A stretch of 8,926 nt of DNA from positions 1 through 8,926 of the forward strand of contig JAEWYD010000244.1 of assembly GCA_023462275.1 (NCBI GenBank), written 5' to 3'. Below, piece by piece: positions 1-6,387 of the stretch. The notes below the pieces were generated by a model. It worked only from the letters and a program-made list of their open reading frames with translations, made no database searches and was not told the DNA's origin. Source of the DNA: Actinomycetes bacterium (GTDB lineage: Bacteria > Actinomycetota > Actinomycetes > Actinomycetales > Cellulomonadaceae). The translations under genes were made by a program, and so were the position numbers. The stretch's first letter is position 1. Every line of letters starts with the position of its first letter.

Positions 1-2
1 GC

Positions 3-941
3 TCAGCGCCGCCGGGCCGGGAGTGCGGCGTCCCGCAGGGCGGCGGCGAGCCGCGCCGCCTCGGCGAGCGCCGGGGCCCAGTCCCGGGGTGTCCCGGCAA
101 CGAGAGGTGCCGCCCGAGCCTGCGGCAGGGGCCGCTGCTGCCAGCGGTCGACCCGGCCGCGGCGCAGCGTGAGCAGGACCAGGACACCGTCCGACCAGCC
201 CGCGAGCTGTCGGTCGGGGCTGTCTGCTCCCGCGTCCACGGTGACCCGCTGGGGCGCGGCGATCCACGTCAGCGCCGCGACCTCGGACTGGATCCGGGCG
301 GCCATCTCGAACGCCAGCGCGGCAGACGCCTCGTCGCGGCGCGCCACCAGGAGTCCGACGACGTGCGCGAGGGCGTCGGCATCGCCGCCCAGCACCGCGG
401 CAGCGAGCGCTGCGTGCTCCGTGCGCTGCGCCGCCGTCACGCCGCGGACCCGCGCCATGTCGCGATCGAACCCGCCCAGCTGGTCGGCCGTGTAGGCGAG
501 CCCGAGCGCGCGCTCGAGGCCGGCGACCGCCAGCCGGCTCCGGGTACCTCCGAGGTAGGGCCCGAAGCTCCGCGTGGTCCCGGCCTGGTGCTCCGGCTGG
601 TGCGTCACCGCGAGGCGCGCCGCCGACGGTCCGGTGCGCAGGGTGACGTACGTCGGCACCTCGAGGCCGCCCCGCACGCGGTTCCAGCGCGGTTTGCTGG
701 TCTCGAGCAGGTTCCGCTCGAGCCACGCCGCCTCGTGCGCCGACGCGCAGGGAAGGGCCTCGACGCGGGTCACCTGAGCCACCATGCGGCGCAGGTGCGG
801 GCGGTCGTCGAGCGGGCCCCAGTACGACGCGACCCTGCGGCGCAGGTCGGTCGCGCGGCCGATGTAGACGACGCGGCCGGACGCGTCCCGGAAGCGGTAG
901 ACCCCCGGCGTCACCGGGAGCGCCTCGATGATGTCGGCCAC
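3..941 (-). CDS. UvrC/Cho-like GIY-YIG nuclease domain protein, lacking the UvrC C-terminal half
   Basis: Probable structure-specific DNA endonuclease related to the N-terminal half of UvrC (nucleotide excision repair, 3' incision) or to Cho. Numbering from GTG 941 (312 aa): the GIY-YIG domain covers about 10-87, with GVY at 13-15, YIG at 26-28, LRRRVASYW at 33-41, EAAWLE at 70-75 (expected metal-binding Glu) and KPRWN at 83-87. A UvrC-like FGPY follows at 126-129, and a UVR-like helix pair with FEMAARI sits at about 197-224. The protein ends some 85 residues later, so the RNase H-like nuclease and HhH domains of UvrC are absent. It contains one cysteine (65) and none where UvrC carries its Fe-S cysteines. 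The frame is open up to GTG 998, but 7 of those 18 extra codons end in A or T (including ata), while almost none after 941 do. I therefore prefer 941. No Shine-Dalgarno is visible there. A GATACT hexamer ends 7 nt upstream, which would fit a leaderless message. The stop lies at 3-5, so the gene is complete. It could instead resemble the C-terminal half of actinobacterial exonuclease-GIY-YIG fusion proteins. The family is sure, the cellular role is not. Confidence 0.85.
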   Translation of the reverse strand: MADIIEALPVTPGVYRFRDASGRVVYIGRATDLRRRVASYWGPLDDRPHLRRMVAQVTRVEALPCASAHEAAWLERNLLETSKPRWNRVRGGLEVPTYVTLRTGPSAARLAVTHQPEHQAGTTRSFGPYLGGTRSRLAVAGLERALGLAYTADQLGGFDRDMARVRGVTAAQRTEHAALAAAVLGGDADALAHVVGLLVARRDEASAALAFEMAARIQSEVAALTWIAAPQRVTVDAGADSPDRQLAGWSDGVLVLLTLRRGRVDRWQQRPLPQARAAPLVAGTPRDWAPALAEAARLAAALRDAALPARRR

Positions 942-971
942 GGGGTGAAGTATCGACCGCGGCAGGGGGAC

Positions 972-977
972 AGGAGG
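972..977 (+). promoter_or_regulatory. Shine-Dalgarno AGGAGG deciding the tetR start
   Basis: AGGAGG at 972-977 is 5 nt before ATG 983 and is the strongest ribosome-binding site near this gene. The competing start ATG 1016 has only GGTGG (1004-1008) 7 nt upstream. This favours 983 even though the operator is then translated. Confidence 0.55.
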
Positions 978-981
978 AATG

Positions 982-1003
982 AATGAGTGAGTCCTCACTC
1001 ATT
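982..1003. promoter_or_regulatory. Probable TetR operator (perfect inverted repeat)
   Basis: AATGAGTGAG (982-991), a 2-nt TC spacer, then CTCACTCATT (994-1003): the arms are perfect reverse complements. Its size, AT-richness in a GC-rich background and place at the 5' end of a tetR gene match sites bound by TetR-family dimers. TGAGTGA/TCACTCA half-sites are a familiar type for such repressors. It would let the repressor control its own operon with the exporter, and it lies 41-62 bp upstream of the nuclease start at 941, so it could also affect that gene. If tetR starts at 983 the site is inside codons 1-7. If it starts at 1016 the site is 12 bp upstream. No convincing -35/-10 pair is visible around it. 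Confidence 0.75.
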
Positions 1004-1669
1004 GGTGGTACCGTCATGGCCGTGCCCGACCGACCCCCCGCCGCCGACTGCGTACCCGAGCGGTCCCGGCGTGCGTCCCCGATGCCGCCCGACGAGCGCC
1101 GGGAGGCCATCCTCCTCGCCGCGATCCCGCTGCTGCGGGAGCGCGGCGCCTCGGTCACGACGCGTGACCTCGCGGACGCCGCCGGCGTCGCCGAGGGAAC
1201 GCTCTTCCGCGTGTTCCCCGACAAGGGGGCGCTGCTCGGCGCGGCGATTCACCGGGCTCTCGACCCGGCGCCCGTGCTGGCGCGCCTGGCCGGTGTCGAG
1301 GCCGCACTGCCCCTGCGCATCAAGCTGCGCAAGGTCGTGGCCATCCTGCAGACCCACGCCGGTGACGTCGCGGTCCTCATGGCGGCTGGTCGGGAGGCCC
1401 GCAGCGGCAAGCCCGCACACCCGCACGGACCGCCGGCGCACAACCCCGTCGAAGTCGTGGTGCGCGCCGTGGCCGACGTGCTGCATCCTCACGAGGAGCA
1501 CCTGCGCCTCGATCCGCTGGTCAGCGCCCGGCTGCTCGCGGGCATCGTCATCGCGAGCACCCGCCCGCTCGGCACCGGCGTCAACCCGCCGCTCACCCCC
1601 GGCCAGATCGTCGAGCTCTTCCTCGACGGTGCCCTCGTCCGTTCGTCGTCCGTGGAGGACCCATGCTGA
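983..1669 (+). CDS. TetR/AcrR-family transcriptional repressor of the adjacent ABC exporter
   Basis: Cytoplasmic DNA-binding regulator, 228 aa from ATG 983 or 217 aa from ATG 1016. The TetR DNA-binding domain covers about 38-90: RREAILLAAIPLLRERG forms helix 1, and TTRDLADAAGVAEGTLFRVF at 59-78 is the helix-turn-helix, followed by the usual FPDKGALL. The C-terminal part is the ligand-binding and dimerisation region, which varies among TetR proteins and does not identify the ligand. The preceding residues are Pro/Arg-rich and probably disordered. Start: AGGAGG favours 983, while codon use and an untranslated operator favour 1016. The last codons overlap the first exporter gene (ATG 1663, TGA 1667-1669, sequence ATGCTGA), so the two are translationally coupled. 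By context it represses its own operon and releases DNA when an exported compound binds. That role is inferred from gene order and the palindrome at 982-1003. Confidence 0.9.
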   Translation: MSESSLIGGTVMAVPDRPPAADCVPERSRRASPMPPDERREAILLAAIPLLRERGASVTTRDLADAAGVAEGTLFRVFPDKGALLGAAIHRALDPAPVLARLAGVEAALPLRIKLRKVVAILQTHAGDVAVLMAAGREARSGKPAHPHGPPAHNPVEVVVRAVADVLHPHEEHLRLDPLVSARLLAGIVIASTRPLGTGVNPPLTPGQIVELFLDGALVRSSSVEDPC

Positions 1670-3396
1670 TCCGGTTGCTGCGCGACCGGCTGCGCCCGTA
1701 CGCAAGCCTCGTCACCGTCGTCGTGCTGCTCCAGCTCGTCCAGGCGGTCGCCAACCTCTACCTGCCCAGCCTCAACGCCGACATCATCGACGACGGCGTG
1801 ACCAAGGGTGACACCGGGGCGATCCTCCGGTTGGGCGGCTTCATGCTCGCCGTCACGGTCGCGCAGGTCGCCTGCTCGGTCGGCGCCGTGTGGGCGGGGG
1901 CGAAGGTCGCCATGTCCATCGGCCGGGACCTGCGCGCCGGCGTCTTCGACCACGTGCAGACCTTCTCGGCGCGCGAGGTGGGCAAGTTCGGCGCCCCATC
2001 CCTGATCACCCGGACCACCAACGACGTCACGCAGGTACAGACGGTCGTCTTCATGAGCCTGGTCATCATGGTGGCCGCGCCCGTGATGATGGTCGGCGGC
2101 GTCGTCATGGCTCTGCAGGAGAGCGTCGAGCTGTCGTGGCTGCTGGTGGTCATCGTCCCCGTGCTGGCCATCCTGCTCGGTATCGCGATCATCAAGCTCC
2201 GGCCGCTCTTCCGCTCCATGCAGAAGAAGATCGACGGCATCAACCGCGTCATGCGCGAGCAGATCACCGGCATCCGGGTCATCCGCGCCTTCGTGCGAGA
2301 CACGCACGAACGTCGTCGCTTCGACACCGCCAACCGCGACCTCATGGACACCGCGGTCGGAGTCGGTCGCGTGATCTCCTTCATGTTCCCGTCGGTGTTC
2401 CTCGTGATGAACCTGTCGAGCGCGGCCGTCATGTGGTTCGGCGCGTACCGGGTGGACGACGGATCGATCCAGGTCGGCCAGCTGACGGCGTTCCTGAGCT
2501 ACCTCATGCAGATCCTCATCTCGGTGATGATGGCCGTGATGATGTTCATGCTGGTGCCGCGCGCGGAGGTCTCCGCGGGCCGCATCAGCGAGGTGCTGGA
2601 CACCTCGACGACAGTGGTGCCGCCGTCTGGCGGGCTCGCTGAGCTCGAGGGCAGCGGGCGGCTCGAGCTGCGGGGTGTCGGGTTCAGCTACCCGGGCGCC
2701 GCGGACCCGGTGCTCCGCGGCGTGAGCTTCGTGGCCGCGCCCGGCGAGACCACAGCCATCATCGGCTCGACCGGCTCCGGCAAGACGACGCTCCTCAACA
2801 CGATCCCGCGGCTGTACGACGTGACCGAGGGCGAGGTGCTGGTCGACGGCGTCGACGTGCGCGACCTCGAGCTCGACACGCTCTGGGGGACGATCGGCCT
2901 GGTGCCGCAGAAGCCGTACCTCTTCAGCGGGACGGTCGGCAGCAACCTGCGCTACGGGAACCCGGACGCGACCGACGACGAGCTGTGGCACTTCCTCGAG
3001 GTGGCGCAGGCGGTGGAGTTCGTCCGCGAGATGGGCGGCCTCGAGGCCGAGATCACGCAGGGCGGCACGAACGTCTCGGGCGGCCAGCGGCAGCGGCTCG
3101 CGATCGCGCGGGCGCTCGTCCGCCGGCCTGAGATCTACCTGTTCGACGACTCGTTCTCGGCCCTGGACTTCGCCACGGACGCCGCGCTGCGCGCCGCGCT
3201 CGTGCCCGAGACGCGGAACTCGACAGTCGTCGTCGTCGCCCAGCGTGTCAGCACCATCCGGGGTGCCGACCGGATCGTCGTCCTGGACGACGGCGAGGTG
3301 GTCGGCATCGGCACCCACGCCGAGCTCATGGCCGGCAACGAGACCTACCGGGAGATCGTGCTCTCCCAGGTGACCGAAGAGGAGGCGGCGGCGTGA
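1663..3396 (+). CDS. ABC exporter half-transporter, subunit with degenerate ATP site (TM287/BmrC-like)
   Basis: Type IV ABC exporter half, 577 aa, in the cytoplasmic membrane. Six predicted membrane helices lie at roughly 16-36, 55-79, 128-150, 155-177, 236-262 and 275-297, followed by an ATPase domain from about 333. Walker A GSTGSGKTT is at 368-376, Q-loop Gln at 416, signature VSGGQ at 471-475, Walker B YLFDD at 492-496 and D-loop SALD at 499-502. Two key residues deviate: Asp496 replaces the catalytic Glu, and Gln527 (AQRVST) replaces the switch His. The same Glu-to-Asp and His-to-Gln changes are known in TM287 and related degenerate subunits of heterodimeric exporters, so I read this as specialisation, not decay. 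GGAGG at 1654-1658 precedes the ATG by 4 nt. The start overlaps tetR by 7 bp and the end overlaps the partner gene by 4 bp. The substrate is unknown; drug or lipid export is typical of the family. Confidence 0.93.
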   Translation: MLIRLLRDRLRPYASLVTVVVLLQLVQAVANLYLPSLNADIIDDGVTKGDTGAILRLGGFMLAVTVAQVACSVGAVWAGAKVAMSIGRDLRAGVFDHVQTFSAREVGKFGAPSLITRTTNDVTQVQTVVFMSLVIMVAAPVMMVGGVVMALQESVELSWLLVVIVPVLAILLGIAIIKLRPLFRSMQKKIDGINRVMREQITGIRVIRAFVRDTHERRRFDTANRDLMDTAVGVGRVISFMFPSVFLVMNLSSAAVMWFGAYRVDDGSIQVGQLTAFLSYLMQILISVMMAVMMFMLVPRAEVSAGRISEVLDTSTTVVPPSGGLAELEGSGRLELRGVGFSYPGAADPVLRGVSFVAAPGETTAIIGSTGSGKTTLLNTIPRLYDVTEGEVLVDGVDVRDLELDTLWGTIGLVPQKPYLFSGTVGSNLRYGNPDATDDELWHFLEVAQAVEFVREMGGLEAEITQGGTNVSGGQRQRLAIARALVRRPEIYLFDDSFSALDFATDAALRAALVPETRNSTVVVVAQRVSTIRGADRIVVLDDGEVVGIGTHAELMAGNETYREIVLSQVTEEEAAA

Positions 3397-5399
3397 GCGC
3401 CCCCGAGAACGAGACCGCGCACCGCGCGGAGCCGACCACCCGCGGGCCGCAGCGGCCCCGCGGCCCCATGGGCGGCGGCCCGATGGGCATGGCGATGCCC
3501 ACCCAGAAGGCGATGAACTTCAAGGGCTCGCTGCGCCGCCTGCTCGGCGAGCTGCGGCCCGAGCGGGCCCAGCTCGGCATGGTCATCGCCCTGACGACGA
3601 TCAGCGTCATCGCCGTCGTGGCGGCGCCCAAGGTGCTGGGCCGGGCGACCGACGTGATCTTCCGCGGCGTCGTCGGCACGATCCTCGACCAGCAGATGCC
3701 CGGGCTCACCCAGGACCAGGCGATCGAGGCGCTTCGCCAGCACGGCGACAACCAGATGGCGGACATGCTCGCCGGCATCAAGGACGTGGTGCCCGGCGTC
3801 GGCATCGACTTCGACGCGCTGCGTGGCATCGTGCTGCTGGCGCTCGGGCTCTACCTGGTGTCGTGGCTGTTCGGGTACGTCCAGGGCCTGCTCACGACCG
3901 GCCTCGTGCAGCGCACCGTCTACCGGCTGCGCGAGCGCGTCGAGGACAAGCTCGGCCGGCTCCCGTTGAGCTACGTCGACCACCAGCCGCGCGGCGAGCT
4001 GCTGTCGCGCGTGACGAACGACATCGACAACCTCGCCCAGACGCTCCAGCAGACGCTGAGCCAGCTCATCAACTCCGTGCTGATGATCGTCGGCGTCCTG
4101 GTGATGATGTTCTGGATCTCCCCGCTGCTCGCGGTGATCGCGCTCCTGGTGCTCCCCGCGGCGGGGTTCGGCACCACGTACATCGCGAAGAAGGCGCAGC
4201 CCCACTTCATGGCGCAGTGGCAGCGCACCGGGCGCCTGAACGCCCACGTGGAGGAGATGTATACCGGCCACGCGCTCGTCAAGGTCTTCCGTCACCAGGA
4301 CGCCGCCTCCGAGGAGTTCCACACCGAGAACGAGGCGCTCTACCAGGCCACGTTCAAGGCCCACTTCATCTCCGGCGTCATCCAGCCGGTCATGATGTTC
4401 CTCGGCAACCTGAACTACGTGATCGTCGCCGTGGTGGGCGGCCTGCGCGTGGCGCAGGGCGCGATCAGCCTTGGCGACGTCCAGGCGTTCATCCAGTACT
4501 CGCGCCAGTTCACGCAGCCGATCACGCAGGTCGCCTCGATGATGAACCTGCTGCAGTCCGGCGTCGCCTCGGCCGAGCGCGTGTTCGAGCTGCTGGACGC
4601 CCCGGAGCAGTCGCCGGAGCCGGCGGACGGCGGTCCCGTCCCGGAGCCGGTGCGCGGCCGGGTCGCCTTCGAGGACGTCGCGTTCCGCTACGAGCCGGAG
4701 ACGCCGCTCATCGACGACCTCTCGCTGGTCGCCGAGCCGGGTCAGACCGTCGCCATCGTCGGCCCGACGGGTGCCGGCAAGACGACGCTCGTCAACCTGC
4801 TCATGCGGTTCTACGAGCTGGACGGCGGCCGGATCACGCTCGACGGCGTCGACGTCGCCGCGATGGACCGCGAAGCGCTGCGGCGCAACATCGGCATGGT
4901 GCTGCAGGACACCTGGCTGTTCGGCGGCACGATCCGGGACAACATCGCCTACGGCCGTGAGGGCGCCACGCACGAGGAGGTCGTCGAGGCGGCGAAGGTC
5001 ACGCACGTCGACCGCTTCGTGCGGACCCTGCCCGACGGCTACGACACGGTCATCGACGAGGAGGCAGGGAACGTCAGCGCGGGCGAGAAGCAGCTGCTGA
5101 CGATCGCCCGGGCGTTCCTCGCCGACCCGGCGATCCTGGTGCTGGACGAGGCGACGTCGTCGGTCGACACCCGCACCGAGGTGCTGGTGCAGCACGCGAT
5201 GGCGGCGCTCCGGCAGGGCCGCACGTCCTTCGTGATCGCGCACCGGTTGTCGACGATCCGCGACGCGGACGTGATCCTCGTCATGGAGAACGGCGCCATC
5301 GTGGAGCAGGGCTCGCACGAGGAGCTGATCGCGGCCGACGGCGCGTACGCGCGCCTGTACGCCAGCCAGTTCGCGGCCGCCACCGCTCCCGTCGACTGA
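3393..5399 (+). CDS. ABC exporter half-transporter, catalytically intact partner (TM288/BmrD-like)
   Basis: Second half of the heterodimeric exporter, 668 aa, membrane-embedded. A Gly/Pro/Met-rich cytoplasmic tail covers about 1-42. Helix 1 is near 60-80 and helix 2 near 144-166, separated by an unusually long, probably external, segment of about 60 residues. Four more helices follow, and the ATPase domain starts near 422. Walker A GPTGAGKTT (457-465), Q-loop Gln505, Walker B LVLDE (582-586) with the catalytic Glu586, D-loop SSVD and switch His617 (AHRLST) are canonical. The signature is not: VSAGEKQ (561-567) replaces LSGGQ. In an assembled pair this altered signature faces the degenerate Walker site of the upstream subunit, while this subunit's intact Walker site faces the normal VSGGQ of the other. 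The start is GTG 3393, in a GTGA overlap with the previous stop, with AGGAGG at 3380-3385 seven nt upstream. Translation coupling should keep the two subunits stoichiometric. The substrate is unknown. Confidence 0.93.
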   Translation: MSAPENETAHRAEPTTRGPQRPRGPMGGGPMGMAMPTQKAMNFKGSLRRLLGELRPERAQLGMVIALTTISVIAVVAAPKVLGRATDVIFRGVVGTILDQQMPGLTQDQAIEALRQHGDNQMADMLAGIKDVVPGVGIDFDALRGIVLLALGLYLVSWLFGYVQGLLTTGLVQRTVYRLRERVEDKLGRLPLSYVDHQPRGELLSRVTNDIDNLAQTLQQTLSQLINSVLMIVGVLVMMFWISPLLAVIALLVLPAAGFGTTYIAKKAQPHFMAQWQRTGRLNAHVEEMYTGHALVKVFRHQDAASEEFHTENEALYQATFKAHFISGVIQPVMMFLGNLNYVIVAVVGGLRVAQGAISLGDVQAFIQYSRQFTQPITQVASMMNLLQSGVASAERVFELLDAPEQSPEPADGGPVPEPVRGRVAFEDVAFRYEPETPLIDDLSLVAEPGQTVAIVGPTGAGKTTLVNLLMRFYELDGGRITLDGVDVAAMDREALRRNIGMVLQDTWLFGGTIRDNIAYGREGATHEEVVEAAKVTHVDRFVRTLPDGYDTVIDEEAGNVSAGEKQLLTIARAFLADPAILVLDEATSSVDTRTEVLVQHAMAALRQGRTSFVIAHRLSTIRDADVILVMENGAIVEQGSHEELIAADGAYARLYASQFAAATAPVD

Positions 5400-5410
5400 A
5401 TCCCGTGCGC

Positions 5411-5459
5411 TGAGCGCTGCCGTCTCACGTGAGCGCTGCCGGTGAGACGGCAGCGCTCA
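5411..5459 (+). terminator. Perfect 18-bp-arm hairpin after the exporter operon (possible terminator)
   Basis: TGAGCGCTGCCGTCTCAC (5411-5428) and GTGAGACGGCAGCGCTCA (5442-5459) are perfect reverse complements around a 13-nt loop. It begins 11 nt after the last exporter stop, the expected place for transcription termination. There is no T-run, so it is not a classical intrinsic terminator. U-less hairpins have been proposed as terminators in actinobacteria. The loop holds another copy of the arm motif, so other foldings compete with it. Confidence 0.5.
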
Positions 5460-5477
5460 CGGGGGATGGCAGCGCTC
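5411..5477. repeat. Cluster of four 10-mer repeats (two direct, two inverted)
   Basis: GAGCGCTGCC occurs at 5412-5421 and 5431-5440, and its reverse complement GGCAGCGCTC at 5449-5458 and 5468-5477. The spacing is 19 nt within each pair. Besides the hairpin 5411-5428/5442-5459, copies two and three form a second perfect stem, 5428-5440/5449-5461 (13 bp, 8-nt loop). The two stems share bases and exclude each other. The cluster occupies the 123-bp gap between the exporter operon and the RNA methyltransferase gene. It resembles a REP-like intergenic repeat or an attenuator-like element; which one cannot be decided here. Confidence 0.7.
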
Positions 5478-5522
5478 GCGCCGGGGCGCCGCCCGTCGTG
5501 CTCGCTGCGGCAGAATCGGGCC

Positions 5523-6353
5523 GTGCCCGTCATCGCCCTGACCGACCCCGACGACGCGCGGCTGGCGGACTACCTGCACCTGACCGACGTCGCGCTGCGG
5601 CGGCGCCTCGAGCCGGCAGGCGGGCTCTACATGGCCGAGTCGAGCAAGGTCATCGCCCGCGCGCTCGCCGCCGGGCACCGGCCGCGGTCGTTCCTCATGA
5701 CGGAGCGGTGGTTGCCGGACCTCGAACCGCTGGTCGCCGAGGCGGAGGAGCGGTTCGGCCCCGTCCCGGTGTACGTGGGGGAGCCGGCCGTCGTCGAGGC
5801 GGTCACGGGCTTCCACCTGCACCGCGGCGCCCTGGCGGCCATGCACCGACCCGTGCTGCCCACGCTCGACGAGGTGCTCGGCGTCGGGCGGCCCGACGGG
5901 GGCGCGCGACGGGTGGCCGTGTTCGACGGCATCGTGGACCACACGAACCTCGGCGCGGGCTTCCGCAGCGCCGCGGCCCTCGGTGTGGACGCGGTGCTCG
6001 TGACGCCGGAGTGCGCCGACCCGCTGTACCGGCGCAGCATCCGCGTCTCGATGGGCACGGTGTTCCAGGTGCCGTGGACGCGCATCGACCCGTGGCCGGG
6101 CGGGATCACCGAGCTGCGCGGGCGCGGATTCACCGTGGCGGCGCTCGCGCTCGCGGACGACGCCGTCACGCTGGACGAGCTCGCGGCGTCGGCCCCGGAG
6201 CGGCTGGCGCTCGTGCTCGGCACGGAGGGGGACGGGCTGAGCCGCCGCGTGACCGCGGCGGCCGACGTCGTCGTCACGATCCCGATGGCCGGGGGAGTGG
6301 ACTCGCTCAACGTCGCCGCGGCGTCCGCGGTCGCGTTCTGGGCGACCCGCTGA
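5523..6353 (+). CDS. TrmH/SpoU-family RNA 2'-O-methyltransferase
   Basis: SAM-dependent methyltransferase of the SPOUT (trefoil-knot) superfamily, 276 aa from GTG 5523, predicted to methylate a ribose 2'-OH in rRNA or tRNA. The N-terminal substrate-binding region, about 1-105, includes LTDVALRRRLEP and GLYMAESSKVIARAL, typical of actinobacterial members. The catalytic SpoU domain covers about 130-276. Motif 1 is DHTNLGAGFRSA, with Asn142 and Arg148. Motif 2 is LVLGTEGDGLS (about 230-240). Motif 3 is IPMAGGVDSLNVAAA (about 253-267), forming the knot and SAM pocket. All expected motifs are intact. The frame is open back to 5442, but that extension runs through the repeat cluster and does not resemble the family, so GTG 5523 is chosen. 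No clear Shine-Dalgarno is seen. CAGAAT ends 7 nt upstream, which would allow a leaderless start (weak). The exact RNA target cannot be told from sequence. Confidence 0.9.
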   Translation: MPVIALTDPDDARLADYLHLTDVALRRRLEPAGGLYMAESSKVIARALAAGHRPRSFLMTERWLPDLEPLVAEAEERFGPVPVYVGEPAVVEAVTGFHLHRGALAAMHRPVLPTLDEVLGVGRPDGGARRVAVFDGIVDHTNLGAGFRSAAALGVDAVLVTPECADPLYRRSIRVSMGTVFQVPWTRIDPWPGGITELRGRGFTVAALALADDAVTLDELAASAPERLALVLGTEGDGLSRRVTAAADVVVTIPMAGGVDSLNVAAASAVAFWATR

Positions 6354-6384
6354 CGCGCCCCGGCCCGGCGCGTCAGCGGGTCGC
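6342..6384. terminator. Bidirectional hairpin between convergent genes
   Basis: GCGACCCGCTGACGCGCC (6342-6359) and GGCGCGTCAGCGGGTCGC (6367-6384) pair perfectly around a 7-nt loop. The left arm includes the last codons and TGA (6351-6353) of the methyltransferase gene. The right arm ends 3 bp before the stop of the convergent oxidoreductase gene. Its position and symmetry suit termination from both sides. There is no T-run on either strand. Confidence 0.6.
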
Positions 6385-6387
6385 TCG

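Noticed and set aside
942..998. N-terminal extension of the nuclease to GTG 998
   Set aside because: It would overlap tetR head-to-head and be encoded across the operator. Its codons are atypical (ata, agg, many A/T endings), and the UvrC-like similarity starts after 941.
1489..3318. A 609-codon open frame antisense to the first exporter gene
   Set aside because: Charged low-complexity shadow of the exporter coding sequence, with no family similarity.
1663..3396. First exporter subunit as a decayed pseudogene because catalytic Glu and switch His are missing
   Set aside because: The substitutions are exactly those of functional degenerate subunits, the frame is intact, and the partner has the complementary change.
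3345..5318. A 657-codon open frame antisense to the second exporter gene
   Set aside because: His/Asp/Arg-rich shadow with no recognisable domain. The plus-strand frame carries every ABC motif.
5411..5477. CRISPR array
   Set aside because: Only four short copies in mixed orientation with 8-9 nt between them. There are no spacer-sized gaps and no cas genes.
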